DNA of 9,217 nt from Methanosarcinales archaeon (GTDB taxonomy: Archaea; Halobacteriota; Methanosarcinia; Methanosarcinales; Methanogasteraceae). Numbering within the stretch: position 1 is the first letter of the stretch; each line of letters begins with the position of its first letter. The notes under the pieces are model-generated. The model saw only the letters and a program-made list of their open reading frames with translations, searched no databases and was not told the origin of the DNA. This document shows, piece by piece, positions 1 to 5,913 of the stretch. The stretch covers positions 1 to 9,217 of the forward strand of contig DTYY01000015.1 of the NCBI GenBank assembly GCA_012961645.1, given 5' to 3'. A program made the position numbers and the translations under genes.

Positions 1-98
1 GCATCCATGTTGTTTCTCAGTTTATCTGCCGCCTGCCAGAGTTTCTCTTCAAAACCAAGATTCGCTCCGTTTGAACTCTTGCTCCCGGGTTTAGCCAT
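1..98 (-). CDS. hsdM: Type I restriction-modification DNA methylase, N-terminal part (cut by window edge)
   Basis: Too short for normal ORF calling. Reading the minus strand from the ATG at 98 gives 32 codons, including NLGFEEKLWQAADKLRNNMD. This is the very characteristic N-terminus of HsdM, the N6-adenine methylase subunit of type I restriction-modification systems, where it opens the helical N-terminal domain (HsdM_N). HsdM acts with a specificity subunit HsdS and, for cleavage, HsdR; those genes should lie beyond the left edge. The start is supported by AAGGTG a few bases upstream (minus strand) and a TATA-like box further up. The catalytic NPPF region lies outside the window, so intactness cannot be judged. 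The family call is seen in sequence and quite secure; the presence of a full system is inference. Confidence 0.88.
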   Translation of the reverse strand, partial: MAKPGSKSSNGANLGFEEKLWQAADKLRNNMD

Positions 99-149
99 GT
101 TTACACCTTAAGATGGTATATGGTCTTAACTTATTTCCCCCATCGCAGA

Positions 150-162
150 AAAACTTAAATCT
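150..162 (-). promoter_or_regulatory. Candidate archaeal promoter of hsdM
   Basis: On the minus strand this reads AGATTTAAGTTTT, a TATA-like box about 55 bases before the hsdM ATG. With the usual archaeal spacing of about 25 bases, transcription would start near 127 and give a leader of roughly 30 bases, which contains the AAGGTG ribosome binding site. The same core TTTAAGTT occurs before the small cysteine-rich gene (2973-2980). Position and composition fit; there is no direct proof. Confidence 0.45.
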
Positions 163-293
163 ACCGCATTCCATCCACCTGATAGAATCACCCAAGTTAC
201 CTAAACCCGTCATTTAAGTACGAAACACACGTTCTGTTGCGTCCGGATAGTGTTCTGAAGTCTGCTGCCGATTCTGAACCGATTAAGTAGACA

Positions 294-734
294 TGCCCGT
301 ATTTTCTGGAAGATGTGCCCAATTGCGAAACCGGCAGCAAAGATATTCTTGAAACGATCGCCCCAATTTCCCGGTTCAGAAATGAACCGCTGCCACCTGT
401 CGGGCATAAGCGGAAGCCGGGTGCTGTTGATGCCCGGAATGGGGGGTGTTGCGGTATTCGCCAGATGCGCGTCCATAATCCGTGCCATCTTGCAGCTGTC
501 GGTGTTAAGGGAGACGAGTTGCTGAAGCGTACAGTTTCCTGCATCCCGGAGATCTCTCATAGGATATTTGACCGAAAAGGCGGCCTTGAGATCCGGGAGA
601 TCAAGCCTGACGTTGTTGTTACCAACCTGTCCGAGCTGCGAACTTCAGTTCAGGCACGGGCTTGCGAGAAAGGGCTCGAGTGTGATATCAGGAATATTGT
701 GGAGCTGGTGGAGCGGTATCAGGGTCGATAGGAT
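294..734 (+). pseudogene. Decayed CCG-domain Fe-S oxidoreductase (GlpC/HdrD-like)
   Basis: No single frame encodes a believable protein, yet family motifs of the cysteine-rich CCG-domain oxidoreductases (anaerobic glycerol-3-phosphate dehydrogenase subunit C, heterodisulfide reductase HdrD/HdrB) appear in family order on the plus strand. SGSRVLLMPGM lies near 409-441 in frame 1. CCGIRQM lies at 447-467 in frame 3. HNPCHL lies at 474-491, then EISHRIFDRK from 549 and IKPDVVVT up to 623, all in frame 3. CPSCELQFRHGLARK at 628-672 is in frame 1. Finally IRNIVELVERYQGR and a TAG stop at 732-734 are in frame 3. The frame leaves near 624 and returns near 672, as expected from a one-base insertion followed by a one-base loss. 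CCG and PCHL are only two codons apart where the family has a long stretch, and the second CCG motif is missing, so internal deletions are also implied. The region converges on the protease gene. It could instead be a chance mosaic, but the ordered motifs argue against that. Confidence 0.55.
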
Positions 735-740
735 GTTGGT

Positions 741-2618
741 TTATCGGCGCGCCCGCCTGATGAGATACACCGCAGCAACCGATATCAGCGCCCAGCACCC
801 CTGCAGGGCAGGCGTCTGTGCCGGGTACCCGTCCGCTCCCCCTTTTCTGTCGTGCGCATCGTCATACACGTCGTTTTGCTTGTCGTCATGCAGATCCTCT
901 GACATATTCATCTCATATACCGCAGTCACGTTTCTCTGACCTGTAAACGACTGCGCGGTTCTTGCAACCATCTTTGCATATCCATAGTCCACTATCTTGC
1001 CGGTTTGCGATGATTCGAGTATCTTTGCGTGTTCATAAGCACTCACAGCCAGAATTGGCTCTGCACCGCTTTCTCTTGCAGATATGATTGATGATATCGC
1101 ATCTTTCTCAGTTCTATTCACTTTTTCACCAGGATCGCCGATCCCTATGAGTTCGATTGCAGTGTTCGCCTGTACCATCGCGTGTAACGAATCGTAGATC
1201 GCTCCGGCATAATATCCTGCATGTAACTCGCTTCTGGCACGGGATAGGTCGTCTGCTGCACTCCGGATTAGCGATTCGCTTCCTCCAGCCTCGCTGATCA
1301 GCGCATCGGCGTAGGCAAGCATCGAAGCCGCCTGACTGTAGTACCTGCCCGCACGGTGACGGATCAGATCATCGGGGATAGCCGTCCCCGAGCCGGCGCA
1401 TGAGAGTGAAGCCCACCATTGCGCAGAACGTGCCCGTTCCATCGAAAAAGCCAGCAGTTCGATCGCATCGCCCGCGTTTTCTGCCTGCTTTGCACCGTCC
1501 AGTTTCTCCCTTGCGATGGTCAACCTTGACTCTGCCGCACCAATCCCCTCAAGAACACCATTTTTTGATTTCGCCTCATCTATGTCGATTTCCGCATCCG
1601 AAACTTCGTTTTCGACCTGTTCAATCAGATCAGAGAGGTATCCATCCTTATCATCCGAAACAAGATACTCGGAGTACCACATGATATGCCGTAGGTTGAT
1701 CATTGTATTGAAACTCCGGCTCATGGATGCATAGTAGTTTTCAGCATCATAATCCTCTTGCGCGTCCTCAATTGCCAGAATCTGGCTTTTAAGTGCGTCT
1801 CTGAACCTGGGATTGACAATTGCATCGGTATCATCGTATTGTGCTCTCGATTCGTCCAGCAGTGTAGCGGCAAGCGGCTGCATCGCATCCATGTAGGCTG
1901 TGGTCTGCACCTCGCCTGTCAGCAGCACCTTCGGGATTTCATAGCCGGTATATATCAAGATGGCATCTCTCAGATCATTGATCTCTCTTACACGGACCCC
2001 CTGCGAATCTCCGAGTGAAATTATATTCACTGTGACAGGGTTTTCCGTGATCGTAACAAAAGGACCTTTTTGCTCGATGATGTGCTCTGTTATTGTTATA
2101 TTTCCCTGTCCCGCTGGTATAAGGAAGGTGTGGGCGCCCTTTTCTGCGGAAGCGTTGAGTTTTGCAGATATCCCTCCAACCGCGCCGATTGAGCCGTCAG
2201 GATTGATCATGCCGGTCATCACGACCCCTGGATCGACTGTCCAGTTCATGAGCGCTGCGACCGTTGCAACCGCCATTGCAGCGCCCGCAGAGGGTCCGCC
2301 GATCACGGGCGAATCGGTATGGAGGACATAGAAGAAATCACAGGTTTCAGGGTCGATACCGGTGATATCGCACGCCACCATCGAGGATAGTCTGGCAGAG
2401 CCCTGCATATCTACCTGTGTGAACGGCGCGGTGTCAACGAATACATGACCGGTGCCGTTTGTGACCCATACCGTCAGATTCGTGAGCACTCCCGCCTCGC
2501 CTTCTGATGTTGCGTATACTGCAGGAAGTGGGATAGCGACCGGCGCAGCCGACGCGTTTTGGGCATAAGCAATCGATAAGATGAGAATGGTCGTCAGAAT
2601 CAGGCGTTTCTTCTCCAT
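741..2618 (-). CDS. Secreted, membrane-anchored Lon-like serine protease (S16 fold, COG1750-like)
   Basis: The predicted protein has 625 residues from the chosen start. It opens with a signal peptide, MEKKRLILTTILILSIAYAQ, cleaved around the following NASA/A. The Lon proteolytic domain follows: GGPSAGAA carries the catalytic serine (about Ser110) and GAVGGISAKL carries the lysine (about Lys153). Their separation of 43 residues equals that of E. coli Lon (Ser679/Lys722). There is no AAA+ ATPase domain, which fits the archaeal stand-alone S16-like proteases of COG1750 rather than LonA or LonB. The C-terminal half is helical and Ala/Glu/Ser-rich. The end is acidic, then a hydrophobic segment (CWALISVAAVYLI) and RRARR, a single-span anchor reminiscent of archaeosortase-type tails but without a PGF motif. 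The ATG at 2618 is preferred over the upstream ATG at 2666: AGGAGA lies 10 bases before it, and the signal peptide begins there. It probably degrades or trims proteins outside the membrane; substrates are unknown. Confidence 0.85.
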   Translation of the reverse strand: MEKKRLILTTILILSIAYAQNASAAPVAIPLPAVYATSEGEAGVLTNLTVWVTNGTGHVFVDTAPFTQVDMQGSARLSSMVACDITGIDPETCDFFYVLHTDSPVIGGPSAGAAMAVATVAALMNWTVDPGVVMTGMINPDGSIGAVGGISAKLNASAEKGAHTFLIPAGQGNITITEHIIEQKGPFVTITENPVTVNIISLGDSQGVRVREINDLRDAILIYTGYEIPKVLLTGEVQTTAYMDAMQPLAATLLDESRAQYDDTDAIVNPRFRDALKSQILAIEDAQEDYDAENYYASMSRSFNTMINLRHIMWYSEYLVSDDKDGYLSDLIEQVENEVSDAEIDIDEAKSKNGVLEGIGAAESRLTIAREKLDGAKQAENAGDAIELLAFSMERARSAQWWASLSCAGSGTAIPDDLIRHRAGRYYSQAASMLAYADALISEAGGSESLIRSAADDLSRARSELHAGYYAGAIYDSLHAMVQANTAIELIGIGDPGEKVNRTEKDAISSIISARESGAEPILAVSAYEHAKILESSQTGKIVDYGYAKMVARTAQSFTGQRNVTAVYEMNMSEDLHDDKQNDVYDDAHDRKGGADGYPAQTPALQGCWALISVAAVYLIRRARR

Positions 2619-2701
2619 CAGGGTATTGTCTCCTGCAACAGAGATAAGGATGATGGTTTCAGGCATGATTCTGACAGTGGTGCACGCGCGTTTAGGAATC
2701 C
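2541..2701 (-). repeat. Direct repeat copy A: protease leader and signal-peptide region
   Basis: The first part of the protease gene plus its upstream DNA is repeated at 3065-3195 in the same orientation. Segment 2541-2649 matches 3065-3174 with about ten mismatches and one inserted T in the second copy, roughly 90% identity. Upstream, 2681-2701 matches 3175-3195 with five differences, all transitions. Copy A contains an extra block of about 31 bases (2650-2680) between these segments, and that block supplies the upstream in-frame ATG at 2666. The match covers ribosome binding site, start codon and signal peptide. Confidence 0.85.
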
Positions 2702-2826
2702 ATGGGGTTAGCCGATCCCTTTCAGATATTCGGTGGTATGCCGAGACGATGTGCTGTGTGAGGGGTTTTACGCGGGCTTATGGTTGTGCCTGACATGCCC
2801 CTTTGGGGTCGGATGCGGTTGACGAT

Positions 2827-2949
2827 TCAGTGATTCTCTGGGTTCTGCATGAGCAGACACTCCCCCTGTTGACACAGATCGTCACATGTAGTGCAGCTCC
2901 GTTCACGCTCGCAGCCCGCACATGTGTACTGTGCACCGATGTAATTCAT
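2827..2949 (-). CDS. Candidate cysteine-rich microprotein (40 residues, six Cys)
   Basis: From the ATG at 2949 the minus strand encodes 40 residues and ends in TGA. The cysteines are at positions 10, 13, 19, 22, 26 and 31, giving CxxC, five residues, CxxC, three residues, C, four residues, C. Four cysteines in two CxxC pairs are enough for a zinc knuckle or small Fe-S site. No signal peptide or membrane segment is seen. The frame stays open upstream to 3024, but the short start is favoured because a TATA-like TTTAAGTT (2973-2980) lies about 25 bases before it, which would give a leaderless or nearly leaderless mRNA. There is no clear Shine-Dalgarno, consistent with that. I do not recognise the family. 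It lies between the intact protease and the broken copy of its leader. A chance ORF is possible, but six cysteines in 40 codons is unusual. Confidence 0.5.
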   Translation of the reverse strand: MNYIGAQYTCAGCERERSCTTCDDLCQQGECLLMQNPENH

Positions 2950-2969
2950 CAATATTACTTTTAACCACT

Positions 2970-2983
2970 CACAACTTAAAATG
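2970..2983 (-). promoter_or_regulatory. Candidate archaeal promoter of the cysteine-rich microprotein
   Basis: The minus strand reads CATTTTAAGTTGTG. Centred near 2977, this TATA-like box predicts transcription starting at about 2950, at or next to the ATG at 2949. That spacing suggests a leaderless transcript and is the main support for the short start of the downstream ORF. Confidence 0.4.
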
Positions 2984-3064
2984 ATTGTATGTAAGACACC
3001 GTTGCAGCGGCAGAAGAGATGCAATGCAGCGTGTGTTCTTTAATCGATGGATGATTTGATAGAT

Positions 3065-3195
3065 CGGCGCAGACGACGTGTTTTTGGGTATACGCGATCG
3101 ATGAGATGAGAATGGGCGTCAGAATCAGGCTTTCCTTCTCCATCAGGGCATTGTCTCCTGCAACAGAGATAAGGTGCATGCACATTTAAAAATCC
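3065..3195 (-). pseudogene. Direct repeat copy B: truncated second protease start (leader and signal peptide only)
   Basis: This segment is a near copy of the protease start region at 2541-2701. Reading minus from the ATG at 3143 gives MEKESLILTPILISSIAYTQ, identical to the intact signal peptide at 15 of 20 residues and preceded by the same AGGAGACAAT ribosome binding region. One extra base in the run of T at 3080-3085 (A on the coding strand) then shifts the frame, and similarity fades below 3065, before any protease domain. A TATA-like TTTTTAAATG (about 3183-3192, minus) sits upstream and may still be an active promoter; the matching site in copy A has drifted to TTCCTAAACG. The simplest reading is a tandem duplication of a secreted protease gene followed by loss of most of one copy. 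Alternatively, only the leader was copied. Confidence 0.75.
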
Positions 3196-3230
3196 GGGTG
3201 CTAACTTGGTAGAAACCCAGAATATGGCTG

Positions 3231-4355
3231 TCACAACCGCTTTCTAAATCCTGGGTCTCGCATCAGACACGATCTCGCATTGTACGCCCGGTCTCCTCTG
3301 ATCCGTTTCCAGATCGCTTTGAGACTCTCTTCTTTAACATTTCCGTAAGAGATCGGGATACATGCGCAGGGCAGCACATCCCCCTGCGGCGTTATATGAA
3401 GCCATCTTCTTCCTGCAAAACAGCCTGTCGATTCCATTACATGCGGTATCGAGAATACCCGCACTCGCCCATCCTCTCTCGCCCAACTGACGAACGAATC
3501 AAGGGTTTTGTGGCCATCTCTGCTCAGAACATCGTTTTCGTGATCGATCCACCTGCCGGTCGGCACAATCTCATAAAAGGAGAGTTCATGCACGCCTGTT
3601 TCCAATGCCAGCCTGTAAAATTCATTCAGATCGCCGATGTTCATCGGAGAGAGTACAACATAGATATTGACAAGGATGCCTGCTGCAAGTGAGTTTCTGA
3701 TCGCAGCAAGCGCGTCCTCAAACACTCCGCTCCTGCCCCTCATCCGGTCGTGTTCACCTGGATGCGGGCTGTCAAGGCTCACACTTACTGCAAAAAGCCC
3801 CGCACCTCTGAGCGAGGCGGCTTTCTCAGGTGTGAGCCCGGTTCCTGATGTAAAGACTGTTGCAATCGCCTTATCAGGATCCACCTGCCTGACCACCTCT
3901 TCGAGGTCCGGGTACATCATAGGCTCGCCGCCATCGAATATGATCATCGTGGTACCCATGCGGGTCGCCTGGTCTATCACATCCGTAACCACGTCCGGCG
4001 ACAGCGATGCTTTGTTATCGGTGTCAGGGAGAGCACAGTGGATGCACCTGTTCGGGCATTCCTCGGTGATCGATATCGTGACCTGATCGGGGATCTTTTT
4101 GCCGAATTTGGCATTAAGCTGGCTTCTGGTAAGTCGATCAAATGCCTTCCCAGGTATCGGAGGCATCCATGTCGAAAATATGAGCTTTTCTCCGTCTTCG
4201 CCGATCGGAGACGAGTTTTCAAAGAGATCAATGAGATCCGACGTAAATGGCTTCATCACCGGAGCAAGCAGCCCTTTTGTGGCAATACCACCGCTTGCGT
4301 CCAGCCAGACGCTGAACCACGGACGTTTATACAGCGGGTACCCGGGTGGATGCAT
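3231..4355 (-). CDS. Radical SAM enzyme with SPASM/twitch-like C-terminus
   Basis: The protein has 374 residues. CPNRCIHC (Cys100, Cys104, Cys107) is the CxxxCxxC site of the radical SAM 4Fe-4S cluster, and GGEP (142-145) is the usual SAM-binding turn. The C-terminal region has Cys312, then a glycine, CAC at 330-332, and Cys363, an arrangement like the auxiliary cluster of SPASM/twitch enzymes that modify peptides or assemble cofactors. An N-terminal extension of about 90 residues precedes the barrel. No signal peptide is present, so it acts in the cytoplasm. Its ATG is 12 bases after the stop of the SagB-type gene, and the likely ribosome binding site GGAAGGTG lies inside the end of that gene, so translation is probably coupled. 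The chemistry is assigned with confidence; the substrate is unknown. RiPP-like or cofactor maturation is suggested by the SagB partner, but no precursor peptide was found. Confidence 0.85.
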   Translation of the reverse strand: MHPPGYPLYKRPWFSVWLDASGGIATKGLLAPVMKPFTSDLIDLFENSSPIGEDGEKLIFSTWMPPIPGKAFDRLTRSQLNAKFGKKIPDQVTISITEECPNRCIHCALPDTDNKASLSPDVVTDVIDQATRMGTTMIIFDGGEPMMYPDLEEVVRQVDPDKAIATVFTSGTGLTPEKAASLRGAGLFAVSVSLDSPHPGEHDRMRGRSGVFEDALAAIRNSLAAGILVNIYVVLSPMNIGDLNEFYRLALETGVHELSFYEIVPTGRWIDHENDVLSRDGHKTLDSFVSWAREDGRVRVFSIPHVMESTGCFAGRRWLHITPQGDVLPCACIPISYGNVKEESLKAIWKRIRGDRAYNARSCLMRDPGFRKRL

Positions 4356-4367
4356 GGTTCGTTGATC

Positions 4368-5099
4368 TCACACCTTCCCGATCGATAATATGTATATCGG
4401 CACCTCTCCTTCTGTCAGCAAGAGCAGTTCTGCCACATCATCGTCATAGAACGCACCAATTGCGCACACGCCGAGACCGAGTGCTTCTGCTTGCAGATAA
4501 ACATTCTGCGCCGCATGTCCTGCCTCGATATACACATAACGCACGCCGCGATCCCCGTACTTGACAGTGGTTCGCTCAAAGACTGCGGTAAATACGATAT
4601 CGACAGCAGCATCCGTTATCTGGCTCTGGTGCAGCGCGCACGCCGAAAGATTCCTTCTGAGATCACCATCGCAGACCTTCTGCAGCGTATGTTTCTCTGT
4701 CTGGTAATGGTAAACGCCGTCAGAAACTCCATCGACATTACCTGCGACCACGTATACCTCGAGCGGATACAGCGCCCCTGCCGATGGCGCTGTTCTGAGC
4801 CCACCCCATTCCTCTGATGTCACGCCCTGCGCTGCCCAGAGCAACTGGGAGAGATCATCCAGCGTAATCGGTTCTCTCGTGTACGTTCTGACCGATCTGC
4901 GGCTTGACAGCGTCTCTTCGATCGATATTTCACCTGCGGTTTTTGGTTCAGGCAGCACAATCATCTCCTCCGATTCCAGTTCCATATTCTGTTCCGTGCC
5001 TGGTCCCCCGTCAATACAAGCCCCTGTGAACAGTATGGCAGGCACCAGGATCAGGATCAGCGTGATATGCATGGGTCTGCTGATCATTTGCTGGATCAC
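4368..5099 (-). CDS. Exported SagB-type nitroreductase-fold oxidoreductase, probable lipoprotein
   Basis: The protein has 243 residues from a GTG start at 5099, chosen because GGAG lies 7 bases upstream (5107-5110). A hydrophobic segment at residues 11-24 ends in FTGAC (Cys28), close to a lipobox, and is followed by a Gly/Glu-rich linker. The FMN-binding nitroreductase domain of the SagB/ThcOx type then follows: RRSVR (67-71), PSAGALYPLE (105-114), and near the end LGLGVCAIGAF plus a closing LSIGKV. Family members oxidise azoline rings in peptide natural products or act as flavin oxidoreductases. Export with a lipid anchor is unusual for an enzyme expected to work with cytoplasmic partners. 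The gene is followed directly by the radical SAM gene and probably shares its transcript. A stand-alone surface nitroreductase is the main alternative. Confidence 0.83.
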   Translation of the reverse strand: MIQQMISRPMHITLILILVPAILFTGACIDGGPGTEQNMELESEEMIVLPEPKTAGEISIEETLSSRRSVRTYTREPITLDDLSQLLWAAQGVTSEEWGGLRTAPSAGALYPLEVYVVAGNVDGVSDGVYHYQTEKHTLQKVCDGDLRRNLSACALHQSQITDAAVDIVFTAVFERTTVKYGDRGVRYVYIEAGHAAQNVYLQAEALGLGVCAIGAFYDDDVAELLLLTEGEVPIYILSIGKV

Positions 5100-5339
5100 T
5101 CATGATCTCCCATCAGATGTAAGGTTATCGGACTTTGGGGGGTATTTGTAATAAACAAGCAGATACTGCCGCCTGCTGAGAGAGTACTCTGTGAGTTCGG
5201 CGTGAAATATGCAACACTGAACTACGACTCGAAGCAGAAGGGGCTGCACGAGTTCCGGGATCGGTGCTGTGAAGAGCGTCAATGTGCAGAGGAATAGACC
5301 GGTCAGGAAGACAACGGTGCAGCGGGCGCTATTCTGATA
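5100..5339. other. Intergenic region upstream of the SagB-type gene, with an unexplained plus-strand frame
   Basis: These 240 bases carry the ribosome binding site of the SagB-type gene and a weak TATA-like stretch (TTTATTAC on the minus strand, near 5148-5155). On the plus strand a frame stays open from about 5106 to a TAG at about 5297 and reads like a protein tail (VKYATLNYDSKQKGLHEFRD) without a convincing start. It may be the C-terminal scrap of a lost gene, possibly a transposase, but I do not recognise it. No precursor peptide for the downstream radical SAM gene is evident here. Confidence 0.35.
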
Positions 5340-5840
5340 TCAATGTCTCCTCAATCGACCCACACCTATCAGAATTATAAATAATCCTATTATTATCAAT
5401 ATAATGATCACACGATTTGTATAGAATGGAACCGCTGCTTTTTTTATGGTTATGTGTGTGGGTATTTTTACACCGCTTCCTATGTTAAAGCCACCTTCTG
5501 AGTTCAATGCGACTACACATATCTTTGTATCGAATTCCCCCACTTCATCAGCATCCGGGGCGAATCGGATGGTCACCTCTTTCTTCTGATGCGACTCCAA
5601 TGAGAACGTCGGGTCGGATATTTGTATCCAGTCGATAGACTCATTCTCGGTGTATACCTGGAACCCCATCTCTACGTCTTCCGGATTTGAGACTGTTATG
5701 TTCTTCTGAACGTCTTCGCTGTTTCCTATCTCAACCTCCATCTTTGCAGGACTTGCACCGACGCCCATGCCATACGCACAGGACGTGAGGATCAATGCGC
5801 AACATAATAGGGATACGATCCCGATGGTTTTCGATTTCAT
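5340..5840 (-). CDS. Small surface protein: signal/lipobox, beta-sandwich domain, C-terminal membrane anchor
   Basis: The protein has 166 residues. The N-terminal hydrophobic segment ends in LTSC (18-21), a good lipobox, although normal cleavage after a nearby residue is also possible. The middle (about 30-135) has the pattern of an Ig-like or NEW3/COG1470-type beta domain: GASPAKMEVEIGNSEDVQKN, ITVSNPED, then SHQKKEVTIRFAPDAD, typical of archaeal cell-surface proteins. A strongly hydrophobic segment near 143-160 (VIIILIIIGLFIILIGVG) and a basic end RLRRH form a stop-transfer anchor. The start is supported by AAGGTG four bases upstream (5845-5850). It lies 56 bases after the DUF4198-like gene but behind a likely terminator, so it may have its own promoter (TTTATTTATTTTTA, 5870-5883). 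Biochemical function is unknown; a structural or scaffold role at the envelope is inferred. Confidence 0.75.
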   Translation of the reverse strand: MKSKTIGIVSLLCCALILTSCAYGMGVGASPAKMEVEIGNSEDVQKNITVSNPEDVEMGFQVYTENESIDWIQISDPTFSLESHQKKEVTIRFAPDADEVGEFDTKICVVALNSEGGFNIGSGVKIPTHITIKKAAVPFYTNRVIIILIIIGLFIILIGVGRLRRH

Positions 5841-5869
5841 GTCCCACCTTCAATTTTTGAATCTGATGT

Positions 5870-5883
5870 AAAAATAAATAAAA
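5870..5883 (-). promoter_or_regulatory. T/A-rich stretch: terminator tail or promoter of the 166-residue gene
   Basis: On the minus strand this reads TTTTATTTATTTTT. It lies directly after the hairpin at 5884-5913, as a terminator tail would, and about 35 bases before the start of the small surface protein gene, as an archaeal TATA box would. It may serve both purposes. Confidence 0.4.
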
Positions 5884-5913
5884 GGGCAGAATCTGACTAT
5901 ACAGCTTCTGCCC
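5884..5913 (-). terminator. Hairpin terminator with stop codon in the loop
   Basis: GGGCAGAA at 5884-5891 pairs perfectly with TTCTGCCC at 5906-5913, an 8-base stem with a 14-base loop. On the minus strand the stem is followed at once by a T-rich tail (5883 down to 5870). The TAG stop of the DUF4198-like gene (5897-5899) lies in the loop, so the last codons of the gene form the upstream arm. A structure-plus-T-run signal fits archaeal termination, which mainly relies on the T tract. Confidence 0.6.

Noticed and set aside
197..560. Two minus-strand frames of about 115 codons
   Set aside because: They lie opposite the Fe-S oxidoreductase remnant, are rich in Arg/Ser/Pro without domain pattern, and have no ribosome binding site.
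568..939. Plus-strand frame of 123 codons containing CPSCELQFRHGL
   Set aside because: Only the short 628-672 stretch looks real, as part of the decayed oxidoreductase; the remainder is antisense to the protease gene.
2619..2666. Extended protease start at 2666
   Set aside because: It has no ribosome binding site, it lies in the 31-base block absent from the repeat copy, and it would put 16 residues before a normal signal peptide.
2798..2808. CCCC-TTT-GGGG mini hairpin downstream of the microprotein gene
   Set aside because: A four-base stem with no T tract is too weak to call a terminator.
2950..3024. Longer form of the cysteine-rich ORF starting at 3024
   Set aside because: The promoter-like TTTAAGTT lies inside the added part, and the extension has no ribosome binding site.
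5100..5282. Minus-strand 60-codon frame just upstream of the SagB-type gene, considered as a precursor peptide
   Set aside because: There is no leader/core pattern, no Gly-Gly or Cys/Ser/Thr-rich core and no ribosome binding site; it overlaps the SagB-type gene's upstream control region.
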